Positions 1 through 7,165 of a stretch of 12,796 bases of DNA are shown in pieces. Each line of letters starts with the position of its first letter. The first letter of the stretch is position 1. The notes under the pieces were generated by a model. It had not been told where the DNA came from. It ran no database searches and worked only from the letters and a program-made list of their open reading frames with translations. Position numbers and translations under genes: made by a program. This stretch comes from Lachnospiraceae bacterium UBA1760 (GTDB lineage: Bacteria > Bacillota > Clostridia > Lachnospirales > Lachnospiraceae), in assembly GCA_002314775.1 (NCBI GenBank), contig DCHE01000071.1:1-12796 (forward strand), written 5' to 3'.

Positions 1-855
1 AATAGCTTCCCTATTTTCAGCATGAAGCTGCTCATTAAACCAGGGGAGCCATGCCTGACCAACCGCATTTGTAAATACTGCCAGTAGCGTTGCAATGCTG
101 TATCCATATGAATAAAGACCTGCCTCTGAATCACCGCATATCTGTTTAATCATTATTCTGTCAAGCTGTGCCAGAATAACAAGGGCGAACGCATGAGGGA
201 TCATGGGGATACCAAATTTAAGTGCATAGAGCCAGTATTCCTTTTTATAAAACACCCTTCCTCTCTTCAGCATTCTTACATAACAGAAAACTCCCATAAG
301 GAAGGTTGGAAGCACTGTACCAAGAATCTTTCCAACATATCTTCTATCATTGAAAACGAGAATAAGAATAATCGAAAATGCCACTGTTGTAAGACATGTA
401 ATAACTGATATCAGTATGTTTTCCTTATATTTGTACTCATACCTGCATTTTTGGAGAGTGTAGTCCACAGAAGGATATACACAGAGATACACAAACATAA
501 CTATTACAAGTGGAACCTCATATTCTATCCATGCTGATATATAATTTCTAAACAGCGCAACAAAAATAAGCACCACAAAAGCAAAAGAACTTGATAATGC
601 CTGAAGCGATGACATATATTCGTCAAACTTATCGGCAAAATCTATTTTTGCTCTTCCGATGCTGTATACAACGCATAAACACGTCAGAATGTTAAACACC
701 TCTATCCAGGAATTAAAGGTATTGGCTATTCCATAATCCCCGGTTGAAAGCATACTAGTATAAATCGGACTGGTAATTATCGCCACTGCCCTAATAGCAA
801 TGGACGATACGGTATACCATATCCCTGATTTTACAACTTTATTACCATTTCCCAT
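1..855 (-). CDS. Polysaccharide/oligosaccharide flippase (Wzx/MOP superfamily), N-terminal part
   Basis: This is the first 285 codons of a polytopic membrane protein that continues past the left window edge. It begins ATG at 855 (MGNGNKVVKSGIWYTVSS), and an in-frame TGA at 868-870 limits the start. Hydrophobic segments are spread along the whole part seen. Features typical of Wzx-like flippases are the amphipathic start, the motif STGDYGIANTFNSW near residue 40, and a later stretch reading LDRIMIKQICGDSEAGLYS then YGYSIATLLAVFTNAVGQAW. Such proteins move undecaprenyl-linked glycan units across the cytoplasmic membrane for capsule, teichoic-type or exopolysaccharide assembly. The start lies 31 bp after the NeuB stop with no clear Shine-Dalgarno sequence, so co-transcription with neuB is likely. 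The family is clear; the glycan carried is unknown. Confidence 0.88.
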   Translation of the reverse strand, partial: MGNGNKVVKSGIWYTVSSIAIRAVAIITSPIYTSMLSTGDYGIANTFNSWIEVFNILTCLCVVYSIGRAKIDFADKFDEYMSSLQALSSSFAFVVLIFVALFRNYISAWIEYEVPLVIVMFVYLCVYPSVDYTLQKCRYEYKYKENILISVITCLTTVAFSIILILVFNDRRYVGKILGTVLPTFLMGVFCYVRMLKRGRVFYKKEYWLYALKFGIPMIPHAFALVILAQLDRIMIKQICGDSEAGLYSYGYSIATLLAVFTNAVGQAWLPWFNEQLHAENREAI

Positions 856-886
856 ATATTGTGTAATTCAATTTTCAGCCTGCTTA

Positions 887-1960
887 TTATTTGTCCCTAA
901 GCATATCCTCTGTCATAATAGTGTCTTCAAGAATATTTTCAGCGGCTATTTTTCCTATTACTTCATAAATTCTATCAGGCGAAATACCCGTACCAGGGCG
1001 CTTATATGTAAGCATCTCTTCCGTAATCCCTTCGCCTTCTTTAATATCTACATTGGCTACGATTGAACGTCTTGCATTAAGTCTGGCTGTCTTCTCTGTT
1101 TCAAGGCATGAGAGACTTTCATCTCCCCTTATCATATCAAGAATTTCTATATCTCTTAATATGCGTCTTGCATCATCCGGGTCCATTGCATGATAGTGAT
1201 CATTGCCCTTAAGAGTCTTATCGAGTGTGAAATGCTTTTCGACACAAATAGCACCAAGATTATATGCAGTCTTAATTACATCATTTCCCTCTGTTGGCTT
1301 TGTATGGTCTGAATATCCTATAACAAGCTCAGGAAATTGTTCTCTTAAGCTCTTGATTTTAAGAAGATTTGCATGCTCAAGTGGAGTAGGATATTCAAGT
1401 ACGCAATGGAGGAGGGTAAGTTGCTTGTCATTATGTGCACGAATTGTATCAACAGCTCTCTCTATCTCCTCAAGTTCTGATGCTCCTATTGAAAGAAGTA
1501 TCGGCTTATTCTTCTTAGCCTGGTGCTCAATAAACGGAATATTAGATAAGTCAGAAGAAGATATCTTATACACCTCCATAAGCTCGTCAAGGTAATCTGC
1601 CGAGTCATAATCAAAAGCCGTAGACAGGAACTCTATTCCGATTTCATCAGAATACTCCTTTAATTCTCTATACTCTTCGTATCCAAAGCTGTCAAATTTT
1701 TTAAACAGCTCGTACTGGCTTGTAGTTGATTCTTCAGATAAATCCCAGTATGAAGGTGATGCCTTTGCTGCAAGTGTACCTGCCTTATAGGTCTGGAACT
1801 TTACGGCATGTATTCCGGCTGCCTTAGCCTCTTTAATCATAAGCTTTGCGGCATCCAAAGGAGTAATCCCTTCCTTTACCGCAATGTCATAGTAGTTAAC
1901 ACCTATTTCTGCAATAAGTGTAAATTTACCTTCCGCCAACCTGTCTGTAATTGTGCTCAA
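887..1960 (-). CDS. neuB: NeuB-family nonulosonate (sialic/legionaminic/pseudaminic-type) synthase
   Basis: A 357-residue cytoplasmic enzyme expected to condense phosphoenolpyruvate with a six-carbon amino sugar to give a nine-carbon acid. The N-terminal TIM barrel (about residues 13-280) carries AEIGVNYYD (17-25), KFQTYK, LLHCVLEYPTPLEHANL, GYSDHT (215-220), EKHFTLD (241-247) and GNDHYHAMDP. The C-terminal SAF/antifreeze-like domain (about 294-355) starts ARRSIVANVDIKEGE and holds YKRPGTGI. I chose TTG at 1960 because GGAAAGG sits 7 bases upstream and the protein then starts just before the barrel. The frame stays open to another TTG at 2023, but that adds 21 basic residues (KDRGATWPRVFKTKYRKGKK) not expected in the family and has a poorer ribosome site. 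The exact sugar cannot be told from sequence. A flippase gene follows 31 bp downstream, so a surface glycan is the likely destination. Confidence 0.9.
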   Translation of the reverse strand: MSTITDRLAEGKFTLIAEIGVNYYDIAVKEGITPLDAAKLMIKEAKAAGIHAVKFQTYKAGTLAAKASPSYWDLSEESTTSQYELFKKFDSFGYEEYRELKEYSDEIGIEFLSTAFDYDSADYLDELMEVYKISSSDLSNIPFIEHQAKKNKPILLSIGASELEEIERAVDTIRAHNDKQLTLLHCVLEYPTPLEHANLLKIKSLREQFPELVIGYSDHTKPTEGNDVIKTAYNLGAICVEKHFTLDKTLKGNDHYHAMDPDDARRILRDIEILDMIRGDESLSCLETEKTARLNARRSIVANVDIKEGEGITEEMLTYKRPGTGISPDRIYEVIGKIAAENILEDTIMTEDMLRDK

Positions 1961-2036
1961 TTTTTTTCCTTTCCGGTATTTCGTTTTAAATACTCTGGGC
2001 CATGTTGCCCCTCTGTCTTTCAAGACTCATTTTCTT

Positions 2037-2069
2037 AAAACAAGCGCCCCGGTAAAGCCCGGGACGCTT
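2037..2069 (-). terminator. Intrinsic terminator of the NlpC/P60 gene
   Basis: On the minus strand an 11-bp GC-rich stem, AAGCGTCCCGG with CCGGGGCGCTT (one G-U pair) and loop GCTTTA, is followed by GTTTT. It starts 18 bp after the endopeptidase stop codon. It also separates that gene from neuB; any read-through would feed neuB, for which I see no convincing promoter of its own. Confidence 0.88.
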
Positions 2070-2087
2070 AAAGTAACTCTTATGTAA

Positions 2088-3587
2088 TTAGAAGATACGT
2101 CTGATAGCAAGAATCTGACGGTATGAAGCTGATGATACCTTAATACCTGTAGCCTTAGTAGACGCGTGTACGATCTGTCCTCCGCCAATGTAAATAGCAA
2201 CGTGACCAGAGTAACAGATAATATCACCAGGCTGAGCCTCTGCAAGAGATCCAACAGCGTATCCGACACTTCTCTGTGCACCTGATGAGTGCGGAAGTGA
2301 AACACCGAAGTTCTTGTATACTCCCATCGTAAATCCTGAACAGTCTGTACCATTTGTAAGAGAAGTTCCACCATATACATATGGATTGCCGACAAACTGA
2401 AGACCATAGTTGGCAACTGAAGTTCCAAGTCCGCTTCCTGGTGCAGAGTATGATACTCCACCACCTGAAGACGTAGATGAAGACTGCTGCTTCTTATTTG
2501 CCTTCTGGGCTGCAGCATTGGCTTTTTCTCTTTCTGATTTTTCTTTCTTAAGACGGGCTTCCTCTTCAGCCTTTGATTCAGCCTGAGGGAATTCAGTTAC
2601 TATGGATACAAATTCCTTAGAAACCCAACCGTCACCTTCTTCGATTGAAACCTTGACCCACTCGTCTGTTTCTTCAACAACAGTAAGTTTATCTCCATCT
2701 GGAACAAGGCCAAGTATAGTTGAATCAGCATTTGCCTCTTCTCTAATTCTAAGTGTCGTTGTGTGAACTGTAGCCGTTCTGATTCCGACCTCTGCTGCAA
2801 GCTTAACAGCTGCCTGTCCTGTTACAACATATTCACCTTTAACATAACCAACAACATTTCCTGATGAAATCTTATACCAGTCGCCTTCCTTGCCAATCCA
2901 CTCACCCGCTGAATGATTGTAAAGCTTACCGACTATTTCGCCTTCTTCACTAGGCGTTTCACGGACATTAACATATCCATCAACCTGTGCAATAACACTT
3001 GTTGTAAGGTCCTGTTCGCCCTCTGCAACATCGCCTGACTCAGGTCTTATTTCAATTTCAGGAACAGCCGCATCAACACTTACTGTAAGAGTCTCTGCCT
3101 CCTGCGGTGTTTCCTTTACTTTCTGTTCATCTATTATCTTTGACGAATTAGTAACAACCTTAACTGCCCCGTCGTCGCCTATCGATTTAGCATCTGTAAC
3201 TTCTATTGTCGCCGCCTTAGCACCTGTTGCTTCTTCAGCCTTCTGAGCATTTAAAGCTTTTGATGCAGGTGTCTCCACCTTCTGTACATTTTCTGGCGTT
3301 ACAGGCATCTGAGTCTGCTGTGATTCATCTGCCGACGAATCTGCTGATGCAAGCGCAACCTCTGATGACACGCTCTCTCTTTTGTGTACCTTTGCCGATT
3401 CTTCCTTTGCCTTTATTCTGGCTTTTTCAGCCTGGATGTCCTTTATATTACTTCCGACACCTGTAATAGCTGGAAGACCTACAGCTGGTAATATAGTCGA
3501 AGCCTTCACCGTACTTGCCGGGAAGGTTGTTATTACTAATGCTGCTATAATCGAACAGGCTGTAACTCTCGTTATAGTCTTTCTCAT
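2088..3587 (-). CDS. Secreted SH3-domain NlpC/P60 peptidoglycan endopeptidase
   Basis: A 499-residue exported cell-wall hydrolase. It begins with a signal peptide (MRKTITRVTA, then a hydrophobic stretch, probable cleavage after VKA at residue 29). Next is a long Ala/Glu/Ser-rich, probably disordered region (about 45-195), then two bacterial SH3 domains (about 198-256, with GYVNVRETPSEEGEIVGKL; and about 271-331, with TTTLRIREEANADSTILGLV). A charged linker (335-366, KAEEEARLKKEK) and a Ser/Gly hinge lead to the NlpC/P60 domain (about 385-499). The expected catalytic residues are Cys416 in TDCSGF, His462 in GHVAIY and His474 in IVHAS. The family usually cleaves stem-peptide bonds next to D-Glu, and the SH3 domains help bind wall peptides. 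GGGAG lies 5 bases before the ATG. It has its own promoter (3638-3667) and terminator (2037-2069), so it is probably a single-gene unit. Confidence 0.95.
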   Translation of the reverse strand: MRKTITRVTACSIIAALVITTFPASTVKASTILPAVGLPAITGVGSNIKDIQAEKARIKAKEESAKVHKRESVSSEVALASADSSADESQQTQMPVTPENVQKVETPASKALNAQKAEEATGAKAATIEVTDAKSIGDDGAVKVVTNSSKIIDEQKVKETPQEAETLTVSVDAAVPEIEIRPESGDVAEGEQDLTTSVIAQVDGYVNVRETPSEEGEIVGKLYNHSAGEWIGKEGDWYKISSGNVVGYVKGEYVVTGQAAVKLAAEVGIRTATVHTTTLRIREEANADSTILGLVPDGDKLTVVEETDEWVKVSIEEGDGWVSKEFVSIVTEFPQAESKAEEEARLKKEKSEREKANAAAQKANKKQQSSSTSSGGGVSYSAPGSGLGTSVANYGLQFVGNPYVYGGTSLTNGTDCSGFTMGVYKNFGVSLPHSSGAQRSVGYAVGSLAEAQPGDIICYSGHVAIYIGGGQIVHASTKATGIKVSSASYRQILAIRRIF

Positions 3588-3637
3588 ACGTACTCCCTAT
3601 AAAATCTAATTCTCACATATAACGCATATTCCTAAAT

Positions 3638-3667
3638 AGTGTAGCATATTTATGGACGAATGGTCAA
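3638..3667 (-). promoter_or_regulatory. Sigma-A promoter for the NlpC/P60 gene
   Basis: On the minus strand TTGACC (3667-3662), an 18-bp spacer ending in TGC, then TACACT (3643-3638), which makes an extended -10. It lies in the 81-bp gap and its -35 is only a base from the typA stop codon. I see no typA terminator here, so typA transcripts may run into the endopeptidase gene as well. Confidence 0.62.
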
Positions 3668-3668
3668 A

Positions 3669-5501
3669 TTATTCCTTTCTGAAGCCAGCTCTCTTTCTGA
3701 GAGTAGGGTCAAGAATCTTCTTTCGAATTCTAAGTGTTTCAGGAGTAATCTCAAGCAGTTCATCTGCATCGATAAAGTCAAGTGCCTGCTCAAGTGAAAG
3801 AATTTTAGGTGGTGTAAGACGAAGTGCTTCGTCTGATCCTGATGCACGTGTATTAGTAAGCTGCTTTTTCTTGCAGACATTTATTTCCACATCTTCAGGC
3901 TTTCCGTTCTGGCCAATTACCATTCCAGAATATACCTTTTCTCCAGGCCCAATAAAGAGTGTACCTCTTTCCTGGGCATTAAAAAGACCATATGTAATAG
4001 ACTCACCTGATTCAAATGCTATAAGTGATCCCTGCTTACGATACTGAATATCACCTCTGTATGGCGCATATTCGTCAAATACAGTATTGATTATTCCATT
4101 ACCCTTTGTATCCGTCATGAACTCGCCTCTGTAACCGATAAGGCCTCTTGAAGGGATAGAAAACTCAATTCGTGTATATCCACCGGTAATTGGAGTCATA
4201 TTCTGTAACTCGCCCTTTCTCTGGCCAAGCTTTTCAATTACTACTCCCGTAAATTCTTCTGGAACATCCACATATGCTATTTCCATAGGCTCTGTCTTTC
4301 TGCCCTTGGAATCTTCTTTATAAATAACCTCTGCCTTAGATACCGCGAACTCATATCCCTCACGACGCATATTTTCAATAAGAACTGAAAGGTGAAGTTC
4401 TCCTCTTCCTGATACCTTAAAGCAATCTGTATTGTCTGTTTCCTCAACTCTTAATGATACATCTGTATTAAGTTCTCTGAAAAGTCTGTCTCGTAAATGA
4501 CGGCTTGTCACAAACTTGCCTTCCTGACCTGCAAGCGGAGAATCATTAACAATAAACTGCATTGCAATAGTTGGCTCTGAAATCTTCTGGAAAGGAATTG
4601 GTTCAGGATTTTCAGGTGAACAGATTGTATCTCCAATATGAATATCCGAAATGCCTGAAATAGCAACGATGGAACCGACAGTTGCCTCTCTTACATTAAC
4701 CTTGTTTAGACCATCATACTCATAGATAGCTGATACCTTAACCTTCTTCTGAACATCTGGCTCATGAGCATTAACAATTACTGCTTCCTGGTTAACACGC
4801 AGTACTCCGTTATCAACCTTACCAACACCAATTCGTCCTACATACTCGTTGTAGTCGATTGTACTGATAAGCACCTGTGTTCCTGCATCAGGGTCACCTG
4901 TAGGAGCAGGAATAAAATCAAGAATCGCTTCAAACAGCGGAACCATATTAGGCTCAAGATTATTATAATCAAGTCCTGAAATACCCTGTTTTGCAGAAGC
5001 AAATACAAATGGGCAGTCAAGCTGTTCATCAGATGCATCAAGGTCCATAAATAGCTCAAGAACCTCATCAACCACCTCGTCACATCTTGCCTCAGGTCTG
5101 TCAACCTTATTTACACATACAATTACAGGGAGCTTAAGAGCAAGAGCCTTCTTCAGAACAAACTTTGTCTGTGGCATTACGCCCTCAAAAGCATCAACAA
5201 CAAGAACTGCTCCGTTTACCATCTTAAGAACTCGTTCAACCTCTCCACCGAAATCAGCATGTCCCGGTGTGTCAATAATGTTTATCTTTGTATCCTTATA
5301 TGAAACTGCAGTATTTTTAGAAAGAATTGTAATGCCTCTTTCTCTTTCGATATCATTAGAGTCCATTACTCTTTCAGCGACTTCCTGATTCTCTCTGAAA
5401 ACACCACTCTGCTTTAACAATTCATCAACAAGTGTGGTTTTGCCATGGTCAACATGGGCAATAATTGCTATATTTCTAATGTCATTTCTTGTCTCTACCA
5501 T
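3669..5501 (-). CDS. typA: Ribosome-associated translational GTPase TypA/BipA
   Basis: A 610-residue member of the translational GTPase family, close to the usual length of about 605-615. The GTP-binding motifs are G1 AHVDHGKT (15-22), G2 RGITI (55-59), G3 DTPGHADF (77-84), G4 NKVD (131-134) and G5 SAK (169-171). Beta-barrel and EF-G-like domains follow; SGRGELHLSVLIENMRREGY marks domain III, and the BipA-type C-terminal region includes RGLIGYRGEFMTDTKGNGI and ASGSDEALRLTPP. In other bacteria BipA binds the 70S ribosome, aids 50S assembly at low temperature and affects stress fitness. GAGGAG precedes the ATG by 4 bases. It follows lgt by 125 bp with no strong terminator or promoter between them, so transcription from the lgt promoter is plausible. 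Confidence 0.98.
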   Translation of the reverse strand: MVETRNDIRNIAIIAHVDHGKTTLVDELLKQSGVFRENQEVAERVMDSNDIERERGITILSKNTAVSYKDTKINIIDTPGHADFGGEVERVLKMVNGAVLVVDAFEGVMPQTKFVLKKALALKLPVIVCVNKVDRPEARCDEVVDEVLELFMDLDASDEQLDCPFVFASAKQGISGLDYNNLEPNMVPLFEAILDFIPAPTGDPDAGTQVLISTIDYNEYVGRIGVGKVDNGVLRVNQEAVIVNAHEPDVQKKVKVSAIYEYDGLNKVNVREATVGSIVAISGISDIHIGDTICSPENPEPIPFQKISEPTIAMQFIVNDSPLAGQEGKFVTSRHLRDRLFRELNTDVSLRVEETDNTDCFKVSGRGELHLSVLIENMRREGYEFAVSKAEVIYKEDSKGRKTEPMEIAYVDVPEEFTGVVIEKLGQRKGELQNMTPITGGYTRIEFSIPSRGLIGYRGEFMTDTKGNGIINTVFDEYAPYRGDIQYRKQGSLIAFESGESITYGLFNAQERGTLFIGPGEKVYSGMVIGQNGKPEDVEINVCKKKQLTNTRASGSDEALRLTPPKILSLEQALDFIDADELLEITPETLRIRKKILDPTLRKRAGFRKE

Positions 5502-5564
5502 ATTTCTCCTCTTTTCTGTAACTATTCAGGCTATATGTATCTCATCTTTTCCATTTCTCACGCC

Positions 5565-5610
5565 TGAGTATATGCTGCCTTACCTGGCCATTTACCGTTT
5601 ACTATACTCA
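5565..5610. repeat. 8-bp inverted repeat in the lgt-typA gap
   Basis: TGAGTATA at 5565-5572 is matched by its exact complement TATACTCA at 5603-5610, with 30 bases between, in the 125-bp gap before typA. It could fold in the typA leader or bind a protein, but arms this short can arise by chance in AT-rich DNA. There is no U-tract, so it is not a terminator. Confidence 0.3.
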
Positions 5611-5626
5611 ATTTTTAATTTGTGTT

Positions 5627-6448
5627 TTATTCTTCTGCTGTTTCTGCTTCCTCATGGACTTCCGCATTTTCTACAGAATCTGCTGACTCATCAGTTTCCA
5701 CATCCTTACGCTTTAGCACCAGGAAAAGAGCTATGATTCCAGCAATACCTATGAATATTGATATAAACTGTGATGTCGAGAGAGTGCCAACGCTTCCCCT
5801 GTTGTCAGCTCTGAAGCACTCAATAATAGCTCTTCCTATAGCGTAACCTGTCAGATACACACATACAGGTACACCCTTCTTATATTTCTTACTGTTGATA
5901 ATGACAAACAGCACAACAAACATTAATAAATCTGCCCCTGCTGAAAAGAGCTGTGTAGGAAGCAACTTTACTCCTGCTGGGGCCATTGATCCTGCAGGGA
6001 ATACAACACCTATGGCAGAATCAGTCTCTCTTCCATAGCAACAGCCTGCAAGGAAACATCCGACTCTTCCAAGACACTGATTAATAGCCACAGCTGCCAC
6101 CATTATGTCTATATTTCTAAGAAAATCCATTTTCTTGATTCTACAGTAAACGTAAATAGTAATTAAACCTGTAATAATCCCACCATACACAACAAAGCCT
6201 TCTGAACCTAATACAGACATTGGACTCTGTAGAAATGATTTAAATTCAACAATTATGAAAAGAAGCTTTCCTCCAAGCCATCCAAAAATAAGAACAAATA
6301 TTGCGAGATTGTAAAAGAGGTCATCATTAAGACCCTTTTTCTTACACTGAAATGTTCCATAGAAAAGTGCAGCAACAAATCCAAGTGCTATCATTAATCC
6401 ATATCCATGGATTGTAAACTTTCCAATTGAAAATAAATCAATAGCCAT
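5627..6448 (-). CDS. lgt: Prolipoprotein diacylglyceryl transferase
   Basis: A 273-residue integral membrane enzyme that transfers diacylglycerol from phosphatidylglycerol to the lipobox cysteine of prolipoproteins, the first step of lipoprotein maturation at the cytoplasmic membrane. The sequence shows about seven hydrophobic segments, the early IHGYGLMIALG motif (His14), GFVVYGGIITG (84-94), the Lgt signature region LGRVGCFLAGCCYG (126-139, Arg128 corresponding to the essential signature arginine), PTQLFSAGADL, and YAIGRAIIECFRADNRG (Arg206, Glu210). The last 25 residues (from about 249) form an acidic, probably cytosolic tail that is not part of the catalytic fold. AGGAG stands 6 bases before the ATG. 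It is driven by a strong promoter at 6501-6530. Confidence 0.97.
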   Translation of the reverse strand: MAIDLFSIGKFTIHGYGLMIALGFVAALFYGTFQCKKKGLNDDLFYNLAIFVLIFGWLGGKLLFIIVEFKSFLQSPMSVLGSEGFVVYGGIITGLITIYVYCRIKKMDFLRNIDIMVAAVAINQCLGRVGCFLAGCCYGRETDSAIGVVFPAGSMAPAGVKLLPTQLFSAGADLLMFVVLFVIINSKKYKKGVPVCVYLTGYAIGRAIIECFRADNRGSVGTLSTSQFISIFIGIAGIIALFLVLKRKDVETDESADSVENAEVHEEAETAEE

Positions 6449-6500
6449 TTATATCTCCTGTCTTTAAAAACGCTTAAAAATCATCATTAACCGACTTTTA

Positions 6501-6530
6501 ATTATATATTTTTTTCTTTGTAGGTGTCAA
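6501..6530 (-). promoter_or_regulatory. Strong sigma-A promoter for lgt (and probably typA)
   Basis: On the minus strand TTGACA (6530-6525) and TATAAT (6506-6501) both match consensus exactly, with an 18-bp A-rich spacer. The start of lgt is about 50 bp downstream, leaving a short AT-rich leader. Confidence 0.8.
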
Positions 6531-6597
6531 ACTGCACTATTCACAACAATTTACTTTTCCATCGGTATTAGAGTGTCATTTTTACTAAATCTGCACT

Positions 6598-6671
6598 TGG
6601 CTCGTTCGGGTATATTTATTTTATATTTATTTCTTTTATGCAAGCACAAGAAATAACCTGGCTCATTCGGG
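6598..6671. repeat. Pair of 13-bp direct repeats enclosing an inverted repeat
   Basis: TGGCTCGTTCGGG (6598-6610) recurs as TGGCTCATTCGGG (6659-6671), 12 of 13 bases identical and 61 bp apart. Between them, TTATTTCTT (6627-6635) and AAGAAATAA (6648-6656) form a perfect 9-bp inverted repeat with a 12-base loop. The pair fills the space between the small-membrane-protein terminator and the lgt promoter, with GC-rich repeats standing out from very AT-rich DNA. The nearby CTGCACT at 6532-6538 and 6591-6597 is a second, shorter direct repeat. No gene is visible in 6531-6671. The role is unknown: paired protein sites upstream of the lgt promoter, or remains of a small repeat element. Confidence 0.5.
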
Positions 6672-6717
6672 ATAACAAAAGAGACAGTAAATACTCTAAG
6701 AATATTTACCGTCTCTT
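6672..6717 (-). terminator. Intrinsic terminator of the tetR-small membrane protein unit
   Basis: On the minus strand a 15-bp stem, AAGAGACGGTAAATA with TATTTACTGTCTCTT (one G-U pair) around a 9-base loop, runs into TTTTGTTAT. It begins 4 bases after the stop codon of the upstream small gene. This position supports that gene being real. Confidence 0.85.
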
Positions 6718-6721
6718 GAGA

Positions 6722-7048
6722 CTACCGTATGTAGATATAATCCGCCATCTGTGCTCTTATGAGCCTGTCCTGATAATCAGCAAGCTTTATAAAGAACACA
6801 AGTCCAAAAAATGCTAATCCCGCAGTAATATTCATTCCTGCAATAACTCGGCTTTCACTCACAAGATGTGCTATAAGTGTAAGCACAAATATGACTCCCG
6901 ATATTTCGCATAATCTCATGCTGGATTCGACTGTCCGGACATCAATAGGAGGAATTCTACCCGGCATCAGAAGAACCGCCCTTACAGTTCTTCTAACGTT
7001 CCTCAGAACCTTCCTTCGTTTTCTGAGGCCTTTCTTCCTTCGGTCCAA
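6722..7048 (-). CDS. Small basic two-helix membrane protein of unknown function
   Basis: I do not recognise this 108-residue protein. Residues 1-24 are very rich in Arg/Lys (MDRRKKGLRKRRKVLRNVRR), residues 25-46 are linker, and two hydrophobic helices follow (about 48-64, SGVIFVLTLIAHLV; and about 69-88, IAGMNITAGLAFFGLVFF), ending in a polar tail. The basic start suggests a cytosolic N-terminus, possibly able to touch nucleic acid or acidic lipid head groups; that is inference. The start is TTG at 7048 with AGGAAGGGG 6 bases upstream. No ATG or GTG start lies further up in frame before the TAA at 7127-7129. It lies 117 bp downstream of tetR on the same strand and ends 4 bp before a strong terminator, so it is probably co-transcribed with, and perhaps controlled by, the regulator. 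Confidence 0.68.
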   Translation of the reverse strand: MDRRKKGLRKRRKVLRNVRRTVRAVLLMPGRIPPIDVRTVESSMRLCEISGVIFVLTLIAHLVSESRVIAGMNITAGLAFFGLVFFIKLADYQDRLIRAQMADYIYIR

Positions 7049-7061
7049 TTTGCACCCCTTC

Positions 7062-7124
7062 CTGTCGCTACTTCCTAAAATACCCTCATATCCTAAGAAA
7101 CGTGTCCCCTTAACACTGCGACAG
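7062..7124 (-). promoter_or_regulatory. Structured leader of the small membrane protein gene
   Basis: On the minus strand CTGTCGC (7124-7118) is the exact complement of GCGACAG (7068-7062). Inside the long loop GTGTT/GACAC can form a second hairpin with AAGGG in its loop. The ribosome binding site GAAGGGG follows the long stem directly, so folding could affect translation. A TATAAA-like -10 lies just upstream but lacks a good -35. Confidence 0.35.
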
Positions 7125-7165
7125 TTTTATACTCCACGAACCTAATGTTAACTGCATTCCATGTA

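Noticed and set aside
1203..1595. 130-codon open frame on the plus strand inside neuB
   Set aside because: Antisense to conserved NeuB motifs, Ser/Leu/Cys-rich with no domain, as expected of a shadow frame.
1987..2030. Short ATG frame of about 14 codons between the terminator and neuB, possibly a leader peptide
   Set aside because: Poor ribosome site and no sign of an attenuator after it. The product shows nothing notable.
2027..2518. 163-codon open frame on the minus strand overlapping the NlpC/P60 gene
   Set aside because: It lies in another frame of a clear SH3-NlpC/P60 gene whose motifs, signal peptide, ribosome site and terminator all fit. Its own product is low-complexity with no family features.
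6891..7145. 84-codon plus-strand open frame opposite the small membrane protein gene
   Set aside because: The minus-strand gene has a good ribosome site, two membrane helices and a terminator 4 bp after its stop. The plus-strand frame has none of these.
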